Assembly (NCBI GenBank): GCA_038501785.1 | Contig: JBAMJR010000031.1 | Location: forward strand, 9,629,001-9,693,000 | Direction: 5' to 3' | DNA from: Myoxocephalus aenaeus | Taxonomy: Eukaryota > Chordata > Actinopteri > Perciformes > Cottidae | DNA length: 64,000 nucleotides | Program-made: the position numbers and the translations under genes | Notes under the pieces: generated by a model | Database searches by the model: none | What the model saw: only the letters and a program-made list of their open reading frames with translations | What the model was told of the DNA's origin: nothing | In this document: positions 51,532-64,000 of the stretch, in pieces | How positions within the stretch are numbered: the first letter of the stretch is position 1 | How the letters are laid out: the number at the start of each line of letters is the position of its first letter

Positions 51532-52625
51532 GGTGCTTTTAATTATATGGATTATGGATTTTAAAATATATATATCAGCAAAAGTTCTTCAGTACTTAGT
51601 GCTAAAAGAATAGTTTGACATTTTGGGAAATACTCCTAATTACTTTCTTGCTGAGAGCTGGGTGAAAAGATTGATATAACTCTAATGTCTATGTATTAAC
51701 TATGAATCTAGATGCAGAAGTCCATTTAGCTTCTATAAAGATTTGAAGTGGCTCTGTCTAAATGTTTTTACCTTAAGACAGAGTCATGCTGATTCCCCTT
51801 GCTTCTCGTCTTTACGCTAACCGAAGATAATTACTTGCAGGCTGTAGGTTCGTGTTTAGTGAACAGTGACATAAGAGTGATATTGATCTAATCATCTGAC
51901 TCGCGGCAAGATGGTGAGTAAGTGTATTTCACAAAATGTCGCACTATTAGGTTTAGGTGCTTTCATGAATATATAGTGGTTTTAAGTATTTTGAAGGGGT
52001 GGCAGGACTAGTTCATCTTCTGTCTCTGTAGCTCATTCAATAAACATGACCATTAGCCGGCCGAGTTGCAATCACTCACATCCCCTCCCACTCCATTCCC
52101 CCTCCTGCATTACAGTTAAAGTAGGAAAGTGTATGTATGTGATGGTGGAAAGAGTTTTGTATGCAGTTATAGGTTTGTGTGGCCTTGTGCTCATACAGTA
52201 TGTTTTCAGTATATATACAAATTAATGAACATGTGAACGAACACACCCGTGTTTGATAGCCAACAGACGGTGTGGGATGTGCAGTTTGTGTGTACTTCTG
52301 TACGCTTCTAGCTCGCTGCACTGTTTACATGCACACATTGATGCGTTTTGTGGGTGTGTACACCTGGATTAGACTGATATGTCTCTTCAGAGATGGAGAG
52401 GTTATACCATGAAAATACAGCAATTATGATGTAAACATTAACATGGTTACATTTAAAAGACACTAAATATAAAAGGTACTGTATTTGCAGCTTCAGTTTA
52501 AAAATATCTACATCAGCCTTCCAAATCCATATCGGTCTAATTCTGGTGTCAACGACGTAGTCTTCTTTAAACAAGTTTTAGGATGTGGCACTGACTTTGT
52601 CTTCCCTCCTCTCTCCTCTCTCCAG
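50918..52625 (+). other. arvcf: arvcf intron downstream of the microexon
   Basis: A 1.7-kb intron from GTGAGT to an acceptor ending ctctctccag. It contains a (TG)35 array at 51457-51526 and otherwise AT-rich unique-looking sequence. No further exon was seen. Confidence 0.85.
51457..51526. repeat. (GT)35 microsatellite
   Basis: A pure array about 540 bases downstream of the 18-nt microexon. Intronic GT repeats can affect nearby splicing, but nothing in the sequence proves that here. Confidence 0.97.
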
Positions 52626-52697
52626 GCAGGAAGAACGGAGAGAATGACAAAAACTATGACACACTGGATCTGCCCAAGCGCTCAGAGCCGTCAAAAG
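52626..52697 (+). CDS. arvcf: arvcf coding exon (end of basic loop)
   Basis: This 72-nt exon (phase 1/1) encodes GRKNGENDKNYDTLDLPKRS followed by EPSK and one base of the next glycine codon. The acceptor is ctccag and the donor is AAG|GTAAGC. A second AG four bases downstream would shift the frame and is not used. DTLDLPKR is conserved in ARVCF, and p120 has DTVDFPKR at this point. The next exon should begin with a glycine-completing base pair and encode a FELLYQPE-like start of the following armadillo repeat. I could not find it before the end of the window. Confidence 0.95.
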
Positions 52698-53469
52698 GTA
52701 AGCCTTTTCTGTCGAGCAAAACATCCCTCCGTTAACGCTTTCGCTCCTGGGGGAGAATGTAACTGAGGGGAGCGAGTCTGGAAATAACTCGCCTCATTGA
52801 GATGTTATCCTGCAGGATGAGACAGATAGGAAACATGTCAGATCTTGGACAGCCAGGCGGGTGAAGATGAGTGTGATTGGTTTGATTGGAGGCAGGTCAG
52901 GTGTGTAGGGCAACAAAAGCCTGGGAGGCCTTTGACGGAGAGAGGCGGTCTGGTAATTTAGCTTTGTTTGATGGTTTTGTGCCTTCACTGTGACAGTCAA
53001 TTGTTGGCAGCTTGTGAAAGAATTAACTCTGTAAGCCATCTTTTTGTAAAATACAACAATGCACTGAGACACAAAAGGCAATAAAAAGCAGCCCCTTATT
53101 GTATTCTGAGCTCTATGAAGTTTGGAGCTAAATGGCATCCATTGTGTTATCTGTTGCATTGTACTGTGCTACAATTCATTGGTGACTACGGTTTATAGGA
53201 GTGAGCAATATGGACAGAATCTTCTGTCACTGTATATGTTCTTTCATAGTACACTTGGAGCTGAAATAGTCTCATAAATTGATTATGGTGGGGACAGAAA
53301 TGTGCCTCTATGGAACACTCGTGCCACTGACGGGCATGGCCCCCCAGCACCATCATATTAATGTTCTTAATCACTTTGTGTTGTGACTATTTCCCTTTTC
53401 TGAGACTTCTGCTAGCTTTGAGCCACTGCTTATAAATGCTTTGTTAAGCATAGAGAGTCTTCTCTTGAG

Positions 53470-53830
53470 ATGAAGTCACAGAACATACTTAACTAATACT
53501 TAACTAACGAGTAGTAACTACCTGAATTAATCATGAATTGCAGCTTTTTTTTTATCATTTACTAACACTTTACAAATGATCTTATTAATCATCTATAAGT
53601 CCTTAATACTTTATTTCCAAACGGGGAATCCATCATTTATAAAGTATGAATACCCAAGCTTATTAATCAAGAATGAAACATTTATAACTGTGTTTATGAA
53701 TTGCATACTAATGAGTTACTAATGAGTGTTCATGTTGGAATAATGCTTTATAAATGATGAATTCAGTGTTTATTCATGCTTTACTAATGCTAAATAGTGT
53801 GTACTTATTATAAAGTGCCAATAAATGTTA
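53470..53830. repeat. AT-rich interspersed repeat (class uncertain)
   Basis: The stretch is built from recurring words such as tttataaatgat, ttactaatg and attaatcat. It ends with tattataaagtgcc, which resembles the ends of non-autonomous DNA transposons common in fish. I could not identify a matching left end, so limits and class are uncertain. Confidence 0.4.
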
Positions 53831-54983
53831 CTATGGAAACTGTGACGTCATCTGGGAAGTTTGGGGAGGAGCCACATCTTCTTTTATCTTTACATTTATG
53901 TATGACTCCTGACCTCTCCCCTACCTGTCTTTTGTATAGAGCAAATATTAAAAGATACAATTGCATTTCTTATGAAACAAATGGCCATAAAGTGCATAAC
54001 TGTCTGTGAGTTCGTACGTCTGACAGTGCATCCGGATGGCAATAGAATGTGTAGTTGCTTGTGTGTAAAGACTGTATAATAATGTGTGTGCGGATGTCCA
54101 TATGTCTAGTGGTGTCTGTGGAATTTGTCTTCACATGTTACACACCCTTATTTGGTGTTTACAAATCAGCACCTTCTTCAGCGTCCAGTGGCAGGCACTC
54201 AAAGTCAATACCACTTCCTGTTTGACTGTTAATTAGCAACATTAACACGGCAGAGTAGGCTCTCATTAAACTAGATCACATTTTAATTGCTGTGCTTTTA
54301 CAAGTTAAGCCGATTTCGCCTTTTTTATCACTCCTAAAGGTTTTCATGGGTGAAAGCCAAGCTGGCATGCTGAGACTGTGGATCTATAGCGGTTACAATT
54401 GTGGTGCGATTACGTTACACAATGTGCTAACAACACCCTTCGGAATTTTGAATCCAGAGAAAGCAATTATCGTTATAGGCCTAAATGTCAAACACGGTTG
54501 AAATGTGTGTGTGTGGGTTCACGTTGGAGAGAGCACTCTGCATTTTCTTGCTCACAGACAGACAAATCATATTTGACGTTTATTAGCTCCACACACGGGC
54601 GAATAACAACAGCGAGGTGCATGGATAATAAGCTTAATCACTAGAGCGAAACCCACATTGACTTTCAAAGCACATTTATCACTTTTTCCTCTTCAGGAAA
54701 CATCGGAGGTGAAAGTGCTGGTGACTGCGAGCCCATACAAGTCATCAGGATACCTTGTTTGTATCTCTACGAAAATGCATTTTTGTATGTGTCAGGCATG
54801 CACACGACCCTCTGCCGACAGCGCATCCCCTGGTCATCTGTGGTGAGAGATAGAGTATCTCTCATTCTGTGGCGATGGCTAAGAGAGATATGGCAGATTA
54901 CATGTGTATCCCGGTCCTGATCTGATGTCAGACAGAGGGAGGTCAGGCTGGACCTGGCACTGGGCAATGATTAATCTTTGCCC

Positions 54984-55017
<34 letters not shown>

Positions 55018-55043
55018 CGAGAGCGAGAGCGCGAGAGAGCGAG
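54984..55043. repeat. (AG)n / (GAGAGC)n purine repeat
   Basis: AG units that degrade into gagagc units. All-purine on this strand except for the C interruptions. Confidence 0.95.
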
Positions 55044-56436
55044 CTTTGGAACTGCAAAGTTGGGTGACATTTTTTTAGCCCCTTAAACAAATAGCATGAT
55101 ATTTTTGGGAATTCCATTTGTTCACTTTCCTGCCGATTGTTAAATAAGAAGATCAATACCATGCTGTTTGTACAGTAAATATGAAGCTACAGTCAAGATA
55201 AAGTAAGCTTAACTGAACATAATTAATAATAAATGTCCTCAAAAGTTTAAGTAATGCTATAGTAATAATACTGCTGCCATTCCTGGCTGACACCAGATGC
55301 TACAAAATGTAATAAGTTTCTTTTTTTTAAAGTGAATATAATTTTGACTTAAGGTTGAAGGCGTACAAGCATTGAACTAGACACATCTGTTTATTATTTC
55401 ACATCAATACCCACTCTTCTACATTCTATTGACTATATCTCAAAAATCAATGCTGTGTTTTTACAAAACTTGTCTCGCCAGATTCTCAGTTGATGTGATT
55501 CGTCTTTCTAGTTGATTATGTGGCCACTTTGTCAACCTTAATTGATTGAGTGAGTTAGTTTGTCCATGCAGGTTCACCAGAAATGGGACCTGTTGCAGGC
55601 ACATACATCAGTAGAGATGTCCATTATTCATGCGGCCCAGAACAGAGGCCGAGAAAAAGAGAGGGGTGGCTGTAATAAAAGTAATTAACAAGTGTGAAAA
55701 GACACATTTCATTAAAGAGCCGTTGAGTGTGGCGGCTCCTGAGATGATGAAATATTTTCCCAACAGTTAGCTGAAACCACAGCGTAAACCTTTAGATTGA
55801 AGAAAGGTCAGGTGAGGGGAGAGAGAAGAAGCCGTGATGTGTGACGACTGTGTGTGTGCACCTCTCGCCTCCTTGTCTCTGAGAGTTGAGGTTAACATGA
55901 AGATGCTATCCAGCCAGAAGAGGAGGTTGGATAGAATATAGAAACAGTGTTGACCCTCCTGAGAGAAACACAGTGCTTCAAATTAATTAGCCTTTACCTT
56001 GTATGCAGCCTCCATTTCTTGCTTCAGCTCCTCCCTTCATCTGCTCTTTCTTACCCTTGTCCCTCTCCACTGTATTGTCAGAGCGGTGTCACGATGCAGC
56101 AGAGCGAAGAGCCTCACATCCGCTCTCAGCGTGTGGGTGTGTTTTCAATGAGCTCCAGCAACCACAGTAAATGTACATAATACAATCGGGGGAAATGCAA
56201 ACAAAGACAAGTTCCACATTTCCAGTAGAATACCTGATGGTGAACTACTGATGGCAACAAGAAGAGCTCCTTTATTTGTTCTATTAAAAAAAAGTCAAAA
56301 AACAAAACAGTGTCTGGGATTGCTCAACAAGAATAGGACCAAGAATGGGGAATGCAGTCCATATAGTGCAGGAAACAAGCGTCCACTTTGCTTTTCTAGC
56401 TCATGAAATTTTTTTGGTAGTACGTCGACCTCGACA

Positions 56437-56694
56437 GGGCGGCTGTAGCTCAGGGGGATGAGTGGTCGTCCCGCAACCACAAGGTAGCCGGTTCGATCCC
56501 CTGTCCCCCCATAGCTCACACGTCGAAGTGTCCCTGAGCAAGACACTGAACCCTAAAATTGCTCCCCGGGCGCCTCACAGGGCTGCCCACTGCTCCTTAA
56601 GACATTAAGGATGGGTTAAATGCAGAGGACACATTTCATGTATGTATGTACTATGACGAATAAAAAGGATTTCGATTTCGATTTGGGCAGATGG
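56437..56694 (+). mobile_element. tRNA-derived SINE, plus-strand copy
   Basis: The head gggcggctgtagctcagg carries a Pol III A-box at 56446-56456 (tagctcagggg) and a B-box at 56490-56500 (ggttcgatccc). The body follows with gagcaagacactgaaccc and cactgctcctta, and the tail ends in repeated gatttc. The tRNA-like part lacks a proper 3-prime acceptor and runs straight into the SINE body, so it is not a tRNA gene. Confidence 0.92.
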
Positions 56695-58449
56695 TGACAT
56701 TTCCATTACGCAACACAGATGTGACAATCATGAATTAGCATGTCGTGTCTGTGAATCCATACTTGGTCTGAACCAAAGTGGTGGATCGGCTGACCGACCA
56801 GCCAACATTATTTGTCCTTTCTGACCACATTGAGTTCATTTATCAGCCTACAGTCAATAGGGCATTATAGTGATATTAATCAAGAGTATGCATATTAAAC
56901 TCCTGATTGCCTTTTACCTTTTACCTCTTGGCCAGCATCACTATTATGTTTTTATACGAGGAAATAATTGGAAATATTGTGGGTGAACGCTGTTTCCTCT
57001 GGCAGAGCTTTTTCCCACCATGATGAATCTTTTTGTCATCGATCCCAGCTGCATTAAGTAGTGCTAATTAGTCATATCTGACAACAAGGGCATTCTGACT
57101 AAGCAATAAAGGCCTTGCGTTTGAAAGGCATCAGTGCTTTCCATGACTTTGCCCTCTTGGTCTCTCTCGTTCTCCCTCTACCTCTCTTACCACTTCTCAT
57201 TTCTCTTGCTCTCTGCCACTTCAGTGCTCTCTCCATCCCTGGGAGATTTATTGTGCTCCCCTTGCCTTGCACACTCCGAGCAATTGATAAAACAGCAGCG
57301 TTTACCAAGACGACAACTGTGTAACGCACCTCGCTACTTTGTCTTGCAAGCTGAGTATTTCATTTATGGAGAGATTTTAGCTGACAAACAACACTAGTGC
57401 AAGCTGTTATGTATTGCATTGTATAACCCGCTTTGATATCATCCCACTGGAGATTTCTATTTGTAGTATAATGAACAATGACTGCTTTGCGATTGGAGTC
57501 ATCTCCGTCTCTGATGCGTCTCAGCTCTTGAAGTCTGAAAACTCACAGGCTCAATTGAATTAAGAAAAACGAAGCTACACTTGCATTGTTTGTCTCTGCT
57601 GTTGTGGAGGATAAAGATTCCTCTTTATGTCTCTGTGGCATGAACGTGATTCTTCTAATCCTTACTGCAATATCTCTATGGCTTGAAATCTGCGGCAAGA
57701 AAAACAATCGTCTTGCCCGAAGGCACGACGACCGTCCTGCTGCAGTGAGCAAATATGTTCAAGCAGATCCATTTTTCAAGATAAAGTCTCTTTGCGTCAT
57801 TAAGTGCTGCCAAGTTTGCTTCAGAGTAGCACAATTCCAATGGCAGGGGAAATGTTGCCCTCTTCTGCGCTCTACTTTGCACCCCAAGTTAAAGCAGGAT
57901 ATCATTAATAATTTACTTGTCATCCAAAATTCCAAGCAGCCGTCCTATGTAGGCGCTCTCCGTTTTCACGGTTGAGGAATTCAACACCCAGATAGTGAAA
58001 GCTGACTCGTGGCCTTGCTGAGTTCCTGCTAGATTGCAGCTTGTTGACCACTTTGGTGAATCACTTACCCTTTTGTTAAGAATGAACACACCACTCAGTT
58101 GCGTCCATCCTTCACCTCCTATTCCTCACTTCCTGCCACCACATTTCACAGCAAAGTGAGACACCAAATGAAGACAGCTACCTCGTGAATGTGTGCGCCC
58201 AGAATGTCATGTACACAAAGCGTGCACACAAACAAAAAGCATACATATAAACATCTCACGCTTGTACGGACACATGCTCACGCACATTCACACATTCTTT
58301 ATCACTCTCAGCTGCTATCCTGACACGTAGTGTTCACTTCACACAAAGTTAGATCCAGACTGTCTGGCACCTTATATCCCTCTCTGTCTCTTTGTTGCCT
58401 CAGTCATTGCATTTCCTTCAGCATTACACCTTCCTTACTTCCTTGGAGG

Positions 58450-58577
58450 GAGCGACTGTGGATCAGTGGTAGAGCAGGGTAATCCTTCAATCGGCGGTTC
58501 GATCCCCAGCTCCTGGTCCATATCGATGGATGTGTCCTTGGGCGAGACACTTAACCCCGCGAGACACTTAAGTCTAT
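58450..58577 (+). mobile_element. Truncated tRNA-derived SINE of a different subfamily
   Basis: It begins agcgactgtggatcagtggt with an A-box-like tggatcagtgg and a B-box ggttcgatccc at 58496-58506, followed by gtgtccttgggcgagacact. The head differs from the copies at 38456, 56437 and 62795 and matches a SINE type I know from pufferfish and other percomorphs. The 3-prime half is missing or decayed. Confidence 0.8.
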
Positions 58578-60601
58578 TTATTATTTACCATTTATGCCTA
58601 ATATACAGCAGTACCCTCTTCTAAGAAAAGGAGGCCAGTGTATCACGAGGTGTGATAAGTGACTAATTGGTTTCATATTTCTATTCCATTTCTGCCGCAA
58701 TCTTCAAACGGAAAGGCAAAGCTAAATGGGAAAAACAAACAAACAGACCAAAAAGAGTTATTGTATCTCAGGAGACTTCCTATTTATATAAAGGAGGAGT
58801 CAATATAAACAAAAACCTCAAACCAAAACATCAGACATAATCATGTTCTCGAAGTTTCAAACTGTTTGTATTACACTTTCCTGCACTGAACAACTTTGCA
58901 CAGGGGTGCCCCAAGTGGAGATGATTGATACCTCTGAGTCAAGCCACAGATGTTATATTACCCCATTTACACTCACTTCATGGATCTTGGGCAGATTGAA
59001 TAGCTATCTGATATCAAAAAAGCTAAATGGAATTGCAGCCAGGAAGCATTCGAGATAAATTAAAAAGAGATCGTTGAGATGCATTCCAGCCAGATGTTGA
59101 AAATATGTAAATTCATCCATTCCGTACCAGGTTGCATAAGTAATCTTAACTGTGAACTACATCAGTAAACAGCCTGTAAAATAGCCTCAGTGGTATTGAC
59201 ACTAAAATCAGTCATCTTTCTCCGTGTTACATTAAAGCAACAGTAAGAAAGCGGCGCTAGCGTTTGCATGAAGTGGAAGTTTAGCATTGATCTGATCCCT
59301 GATCAGTGCAACCATTGAAGTAGTGTAACCTGCATTGCTGAGCAAACGGAAGCCCTCCATGTTAGCTGATGGAACATGAACCAAACTAGAAAATCATGCT
59401 TATTATACGTATTCTTATCACGCTGATGTATGTTCGAGTGTTCATTTTATTAATAAATTCAGTTTAAATCCGTTATTTGATACTATAAAAGGGGTCTAGA
59501 CATCATGATTGACAGCTTCTCTGCGTGAAGTTAACAGTTGCGTAGCTGGAGTCTCTGGAATTATGCGTAAAGTAGGATCATCAAGATGATGGGTCGGACA
59601 CCCATATTCACTACTTTGACGACTGTCATAAGGGAAAGATGGCAGCGTCGATATCCAGGATATTTTGGCTTCACTTTTGACCAGTGGGAGGAAGTGGAGA
59701 CCCATCTTCCATTTATATATACAGTCTGTCCCCTGGACTAAAATAGGCCTGAACCAGATTAGCATACAATGGTGAAAAAAGCAAGCTGGAGACAATCAAA
59801 TCTGGTTTACAGAGATGCATATGTGTGTAAATACAGTGTAATAAATTAGGTGTAGATATCAGCTGGATACAAGACACTTGAAATGTTAAGTAATGTAATG
59901 TAAAGGCCTTCTCTTACCAAGATTTAGTTTGAAGTAACTCGACCTAATTATCTTTGTTGTGCCCGGTATGGAGTGTTGATGGTGGAAGGACATAACTGTC
60001 TCTCACTAGAGGGAGGAAGATACAAGTCCTTGTAATATTATGTGTTTTGACAGTGCCTCAGTTCATTTGGGAACACAGCATGTCAACAGTGTGGATATAT
60101 GCTATGTGTTTATTTTATATGCCAACCTGGTAAAAGCTCCAGATACTAAATCCCTCACACCACCTCACCTGAGATTAAAACTGAATCCATCTCTGCCACA
60201 CCAGCAGTTGGGAGTGCTGCTGAGCCACGGATAACCTGACACTTCTCAATACCATATTACATACCAATTACTTAAATGTTGAGAACAAAAATAAGCACTG
60301 CACAATACAGAAAAGGGGCTAATTATGTGGATAGCCAGCAGCTTTCAGCTGACATTTTTGCTCCTCCAACTCGCCCCCATCCTCTCACACAGAGAGCTGT
60401 TTCACACAGGCAGTGATGAAAGGGAGTGATAATAAGGCTAGGAAGAGTAAAAAAACAAATGAAGGGAGCAAGAGGTTTATTTAAATGGCCCACCTTGTGC
60501 TTTGTTGGAAATACAAAGAGGTTTGCATAATGCTATTCCTAGGAGGTCTCATTTTAGAGTGGCTGCTCTACACATCATTAGTGGAATGAAGTCCTTGCAG
60601 A

Positions 60602-60707
<106 letters not shown>

Positions 60708-61059
60708 GATGCGTCGCAGCATTTATCCACCTGTTCTTGGCAAAGGATAATTCCCACTTCCGCTGTGGCAGTTCATAAACCTAGTACCACTTCCACCCAC
60801 TGCGACATCAGTGATCAACTGTTTCTCAAGTTGTTTAAACTTTTCTAACCCTAAAAAATTGCAGTACCCAGATCAGTGCGTCTCCTCCTACGAGGCTCTG
60901 TGGGATTCTGACAAATGTGGGGAATCCACAGTTGCCGGCAACTTCAGGCTCTTCGGATGATTAACCATGTCATTTTCCTCCCCCAACTCCCCAAACCTGA
61001 GCAGTTGAAGCAAAGGGATAATTACAAGACAAGACCGATTCCAGGGAAGTGGGATGAAG

Positions 61060-61200
61060 CGCAGTGAGATTTACTTGCCAATTGGAGCCTTTGTTTGGCC
61101 CCGTTTAAGGCACAAGAGCACTGCTTCCTGTTTCTGCGAGAGACGCTTTAATCTAATTAAAAGCAGATTAATGGCATGCTAACTAGCATCGCTGGAGCTA
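61060..61200. promoter_or_regulatory. Possible intronic enhancer (motif cluster only)
   Basis: A repeat-free block that clusters core words for homeodomain and HMG-type factors: cctttgtttgg, ctttaatctaattaaaag and agattaatgg. Such clusters are typical of conserved intronic enhancers, but only conservation across species could support this. Confidence 0.2.
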
Positions 61201-62084
61201 CAGCAGAAGCTTAGTGAGGGGGAAAAATGCCCCTCTCAAGAATTTGCCACTGTCCCGTTACTGGTAAACAGTAGATGAAATATTGGTCGTAAACAGTCTA
61301 GACTGTTGTAAACAGGAGGGCCTGAATGCACCCTAAGGACTGCTGTCCTTGTATACAGTCGAAGGAGAGCGTCAGATGGAGCGGAGAAGAGTTTAGTAAT
61401 GGCAGGCGTCCAATCAAACTGTCTCTCCACTGAGGTTTTACTCTCACCATAAAAGCAGTCAGTTACATCAGGCGAACATGATGCTTTGGATTATATTTTA
61501 GGGATACAACTGCCGTTTATATCCTATGCAACATCAAATGTGTGCGCTCGTGAGCCGAAGAGCGGAAAAGGCCCGAGGTCCCAGTTCTTTAACGACATTC
61601 CTGTGACTGATACAACAGCCAGGAAAGAGAGGAGCATAAGAAGGGGAAGTACAAATGGTCTAAGGAGAAATATTTAAGCTTCTATTTATGTTAGCAAGCG
61701 AGAATGCTGAGTGGTAAAAGGGCGGTGTGAAACGATTTTTTTTGGTGGTGAGTTTTTCATCGTCCACAGCCAATCTGTTGGATTATAATCCCAAGTATTT
61801 GGGTTTAGAAGTGCGTTTGATTTTCACTCACTGCCTTTCATTCGACTCTTATAAGCACACACACTCATGCACACATCCAAATCCTAATTCATAAAGCTGC
61901 CCACAAACACAGTCACACACACACACACATAAACGCACACAAATATGCTCTCACATGCACACATTAAGTGCCCGGTGCCCTTTACCGTGAGGGTGGTATT
62001 ATGTGGCTATTAGAGGTGCTGTTGTTTGTCAGATCGTTGCACAGAGAGATAATATAACCGGAGAAAATTGACCACAGCATCCGC

Positions 62085-62095
62085 TGTGTGTGTGT

Positions 62096-62126
<31 letters not shown>

Positions 62127-62132
62127 GGGGGG
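62085..62132. repeat. (TG)n joined to a run of 23 G
   Basis: TG units (62085-62110) run directly into 23 consecutive G (62110-62132). Run length in the assembly may be inexact. Confidence 0.95.
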
Positions 62133-62794
62133 AGAAAAGCATTGACTGTCATCCTCCAAGGCAAGAGTTAATCCAGAGTATCCATCACACTTTAGCGTGC
62201 CATTTCACGGGGGGTGAGGGGGTGCTGGCAAGGCTGGAAGGAGCGTTAAATGAGAGATGGGTGCTGACACCGACCAAGACACAGGAAATCCCTCCACCGT
62301 CAAACACCATCACAGCTGGCATCACGCATTCGATGCAGACTCTAGCCGGAGACGGAGGTTGCATTTGTTTAGGGGCTACCGGTCTGGATTTGGTGCACCA
62401 GGATGTTTAAATAGTCTGAATTTAAGGTGAAACATCAAAACCAAAAAACATCTCTATTGCCTCAGATTCTGTCTTCTACTCTATTCAACACACATCAGCA
62501 ACTCCCCACCTCCTCCTCAATTTGTCACATAAAGGCGTAAATGTTTACCATCACTGTTGAATTACAGAAACTATTGCTTCTAAAAATACTCACCCTCTCC
62601 TGGTGCGAGCAAAATGACCAGAGTAAAAACAGCCAGAACAACTACAAGGTCCTGCACACCCACACAGGTCAAATGAATGGAGCTATGACCACTATTACCC
62701 ATGTTTTCTACCGCAGCAGGTACAGCAACAACAAAGTCAGAGCAATGGCTATCACTTTGCACTTACCCACACAGTCCTGAAGAGAGGTCTAATT

Positions 62795-63030
62795 ATAATA
62801 ATAAATAATCCCTTATTAGTCCCACAGTGGGGAAATGTATTCTCTGCATTTTAACCCATCCTTAGTAATTAGGGAGCAGTGGGCAGCCTCGTGAGACGCC
62901 GGGGAGCAGCTGGGGGTTCAGTGTCTTGCTTAAGGACACTTGGACATGCGAACTAAGGGAGACCAGGGATCGAACCGGCTACCTTGTGGTTTCAGGACGA
63001 CCACTCTCCCCATGAGCCACAGCCACCCCT
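62795..63030 (-). mobile_element. tRNA-derived SINE, minus-strand diverged copy
   Basis: On the minus strand it reads ggtggctgtggctcatggg, then the B-box ggttcgatccc, the gcaagacactgaaccccc segment and a cactgctccctaatt segment. It has more substitutions and small gaps than the copies at 38456 and 56437, so it is probably older. Confidence 0.88.
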
Positions 63031-63574
63031 ATAATTAGGCAAAATAAGTGACACCTGTGTGGGTGTATGTACAGTACCATGGCTGTGTAGAGAGGCCTGA
63101 CATTCTGTAGACAACACAGGTAGATAAAACAACAAATGAACTCAGGTGAAAGCTTTTAGACCAGTTAACACACAGGGAGGCAAAAGCAGAACAACTAAAC
63201 CAAGAAGACCTCCAATATGAAGAAACACAACAAAGCCCCACTGTTACACAAATCGACAGGTTCTTATCACATCCTTCGTCCACATTTACAGCAGATGAAT
63301 CCACTGGTGAATCCATTTGTGACGCGTTTTCCAGCTCATTCTAAGCTCCTCAAATGAAGAGTTGCACTCTTATTAGTATCCCATGCACACTGCTCTAGCA
63401 TCAAATTATTCCACCATTTTCGTGTGGTGATGGAAATGTTCCTTGTTTAAGTTATTTATTGGCACCAAAATATTGAGTACTGTTATCAGAAGCTTGAAAA
63501 CAAAGAAATCAAGAACGGACCTTAGTGTGAATCTAGTGTGTGTATGTGCACTCCTGTCCATCATCCGGACTGCA

Positions 63575-63639
63575 GGCCCAGTATGAAGGTAGATTGTTTT
63601 TGTTTGCGTAATAAAGACACAAATCTACCTTCATAGGCC
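63575..63639. repeat. Inverted repeat able to form a 65-nt hairpin
   Basis: tatgaaggtagatt (63582-63595) is the exact reverse complement of 63622-63635. Outer ggcc/ggcc pairs (63575-63578 with 63636-63639) and inner GT/AC pairs extend the stem with small bulges, around a loop of about 20 nt. Whether it is transcribed or processed cannot be told from sequence. Confidence 0.85.
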
Positions 63640-64000
63640 AGGTCAGCCCATGTGCCCCCCTTTAGAAACAAGAGGTCTTAAAAATGTACATTTGAGTAAA
63701 TATTTTGCAGCCAAATCAAATTGTTTACAGGTTATTCAACCTTTGTTTCTTCATAATGCATGTAGTACTTGACAGGGCTTGTACAAAGGCAATAAAGTAG
63801 TCCATGAATGTATCACGATCCCTCCTCGTCATTGTGGAGGTTGGTCTATGGCTTATGGTTTATTGCTGGTTACACCTACAGTCTATGGGTATATCTATCG
63901 TTGTCTTTTGTAATTATTTTCAGTTAATTTAGTTTGTATGCCCTCTGGCTGTTCAGAGAATAATGCAGCTCACAGCGCATAGAGTATAAACGCCTCCGTT

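Noticed and set aside
56437..56510. tRNA-like sequence with A and B boxes
   Set aside because: It continues into a SINE body that is repeated at 38456 and 62795, lacks a complete acceptor stem, and is therefore a SINE head rather than a tRNA gene.
57586..57975. 129-codon plus-strand frame with a hydrophobic stretch
   Set aside because: It has one possible membrane-like segment but no family resemblance, no splice support, and lies in an intron. I treat it as a chance frame.

Overview
The window is vertebrate genomic DNA, almost certainly from a teleost fish. It consists of long AT-rich introns with small exons carrying canonical GT/AG splice sites. Very long (CA)n/(TG)n microsatellites, tRNA-derived SINEs and a hAT-like MITE are scattered through the introns, along with other interspersed repeats I recognise as typical of teleosts. 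There is no sign of bacterial, viral or plasmid organisation.

Only one gene is supported: the middle part of arvcf on the + strand. It encodes a p120-catenin subfamily armadillo protein that binds the juxtamembrane tail of classical cadherins. Eight coding exons can be placed by splice sites, reading phase and protein similarity: 14483-14641, 21132-21772, 28450-28955, 38750-38933, 48527-48644, 48790-48961, 50900-50917 (an 18-nt microexon) and 52626-52697. Joined, they give one uninterrupted reading frame of 623 codons plus one base. This covers the pre-armadillo regulatory region and about the first five armadillo repeats, up to the basic loop. The N-terminal coiled-coil exons lie upstream of the window. 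The remaining armadillo repeats and the C-terminal tail lie beyond 64000. I could not tell which teleost paralogue (arvcfa or arvcfb) this is.

Layout: 1-14482 is upstream intron. 14483-28955 holds three exons encoding the regulatory region and the first armadillo repeats, separated by 6.5-6.7 kb introns. 28956-48526 is two introns of nearly 10 kb around one exon. 48527-52697 is a compact cluster of four exons. 52698-64000 is more than 11 kb of intron with no recognisable exon. The introns hold about ten long CA/TG arrays, four tRNA-derived SINE copies, three copies of a LINE-like 3-prime tail repeat and a roughly 470-bp hAT-like MITE. They also hold a diverged 160-bp repeat pair and a 14-bp minisatellite followed by two perfect hairpins.

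The points most worth a second look are a possible unannotated in-frame 21-nt microexon (15309-15329), the EEWFNQ microexon matching the regulated exon C of p120-catenin, and the minisatellite/double-hairpin structure around 22747-22935. I found no evidence for an undescribed multi-gene system.
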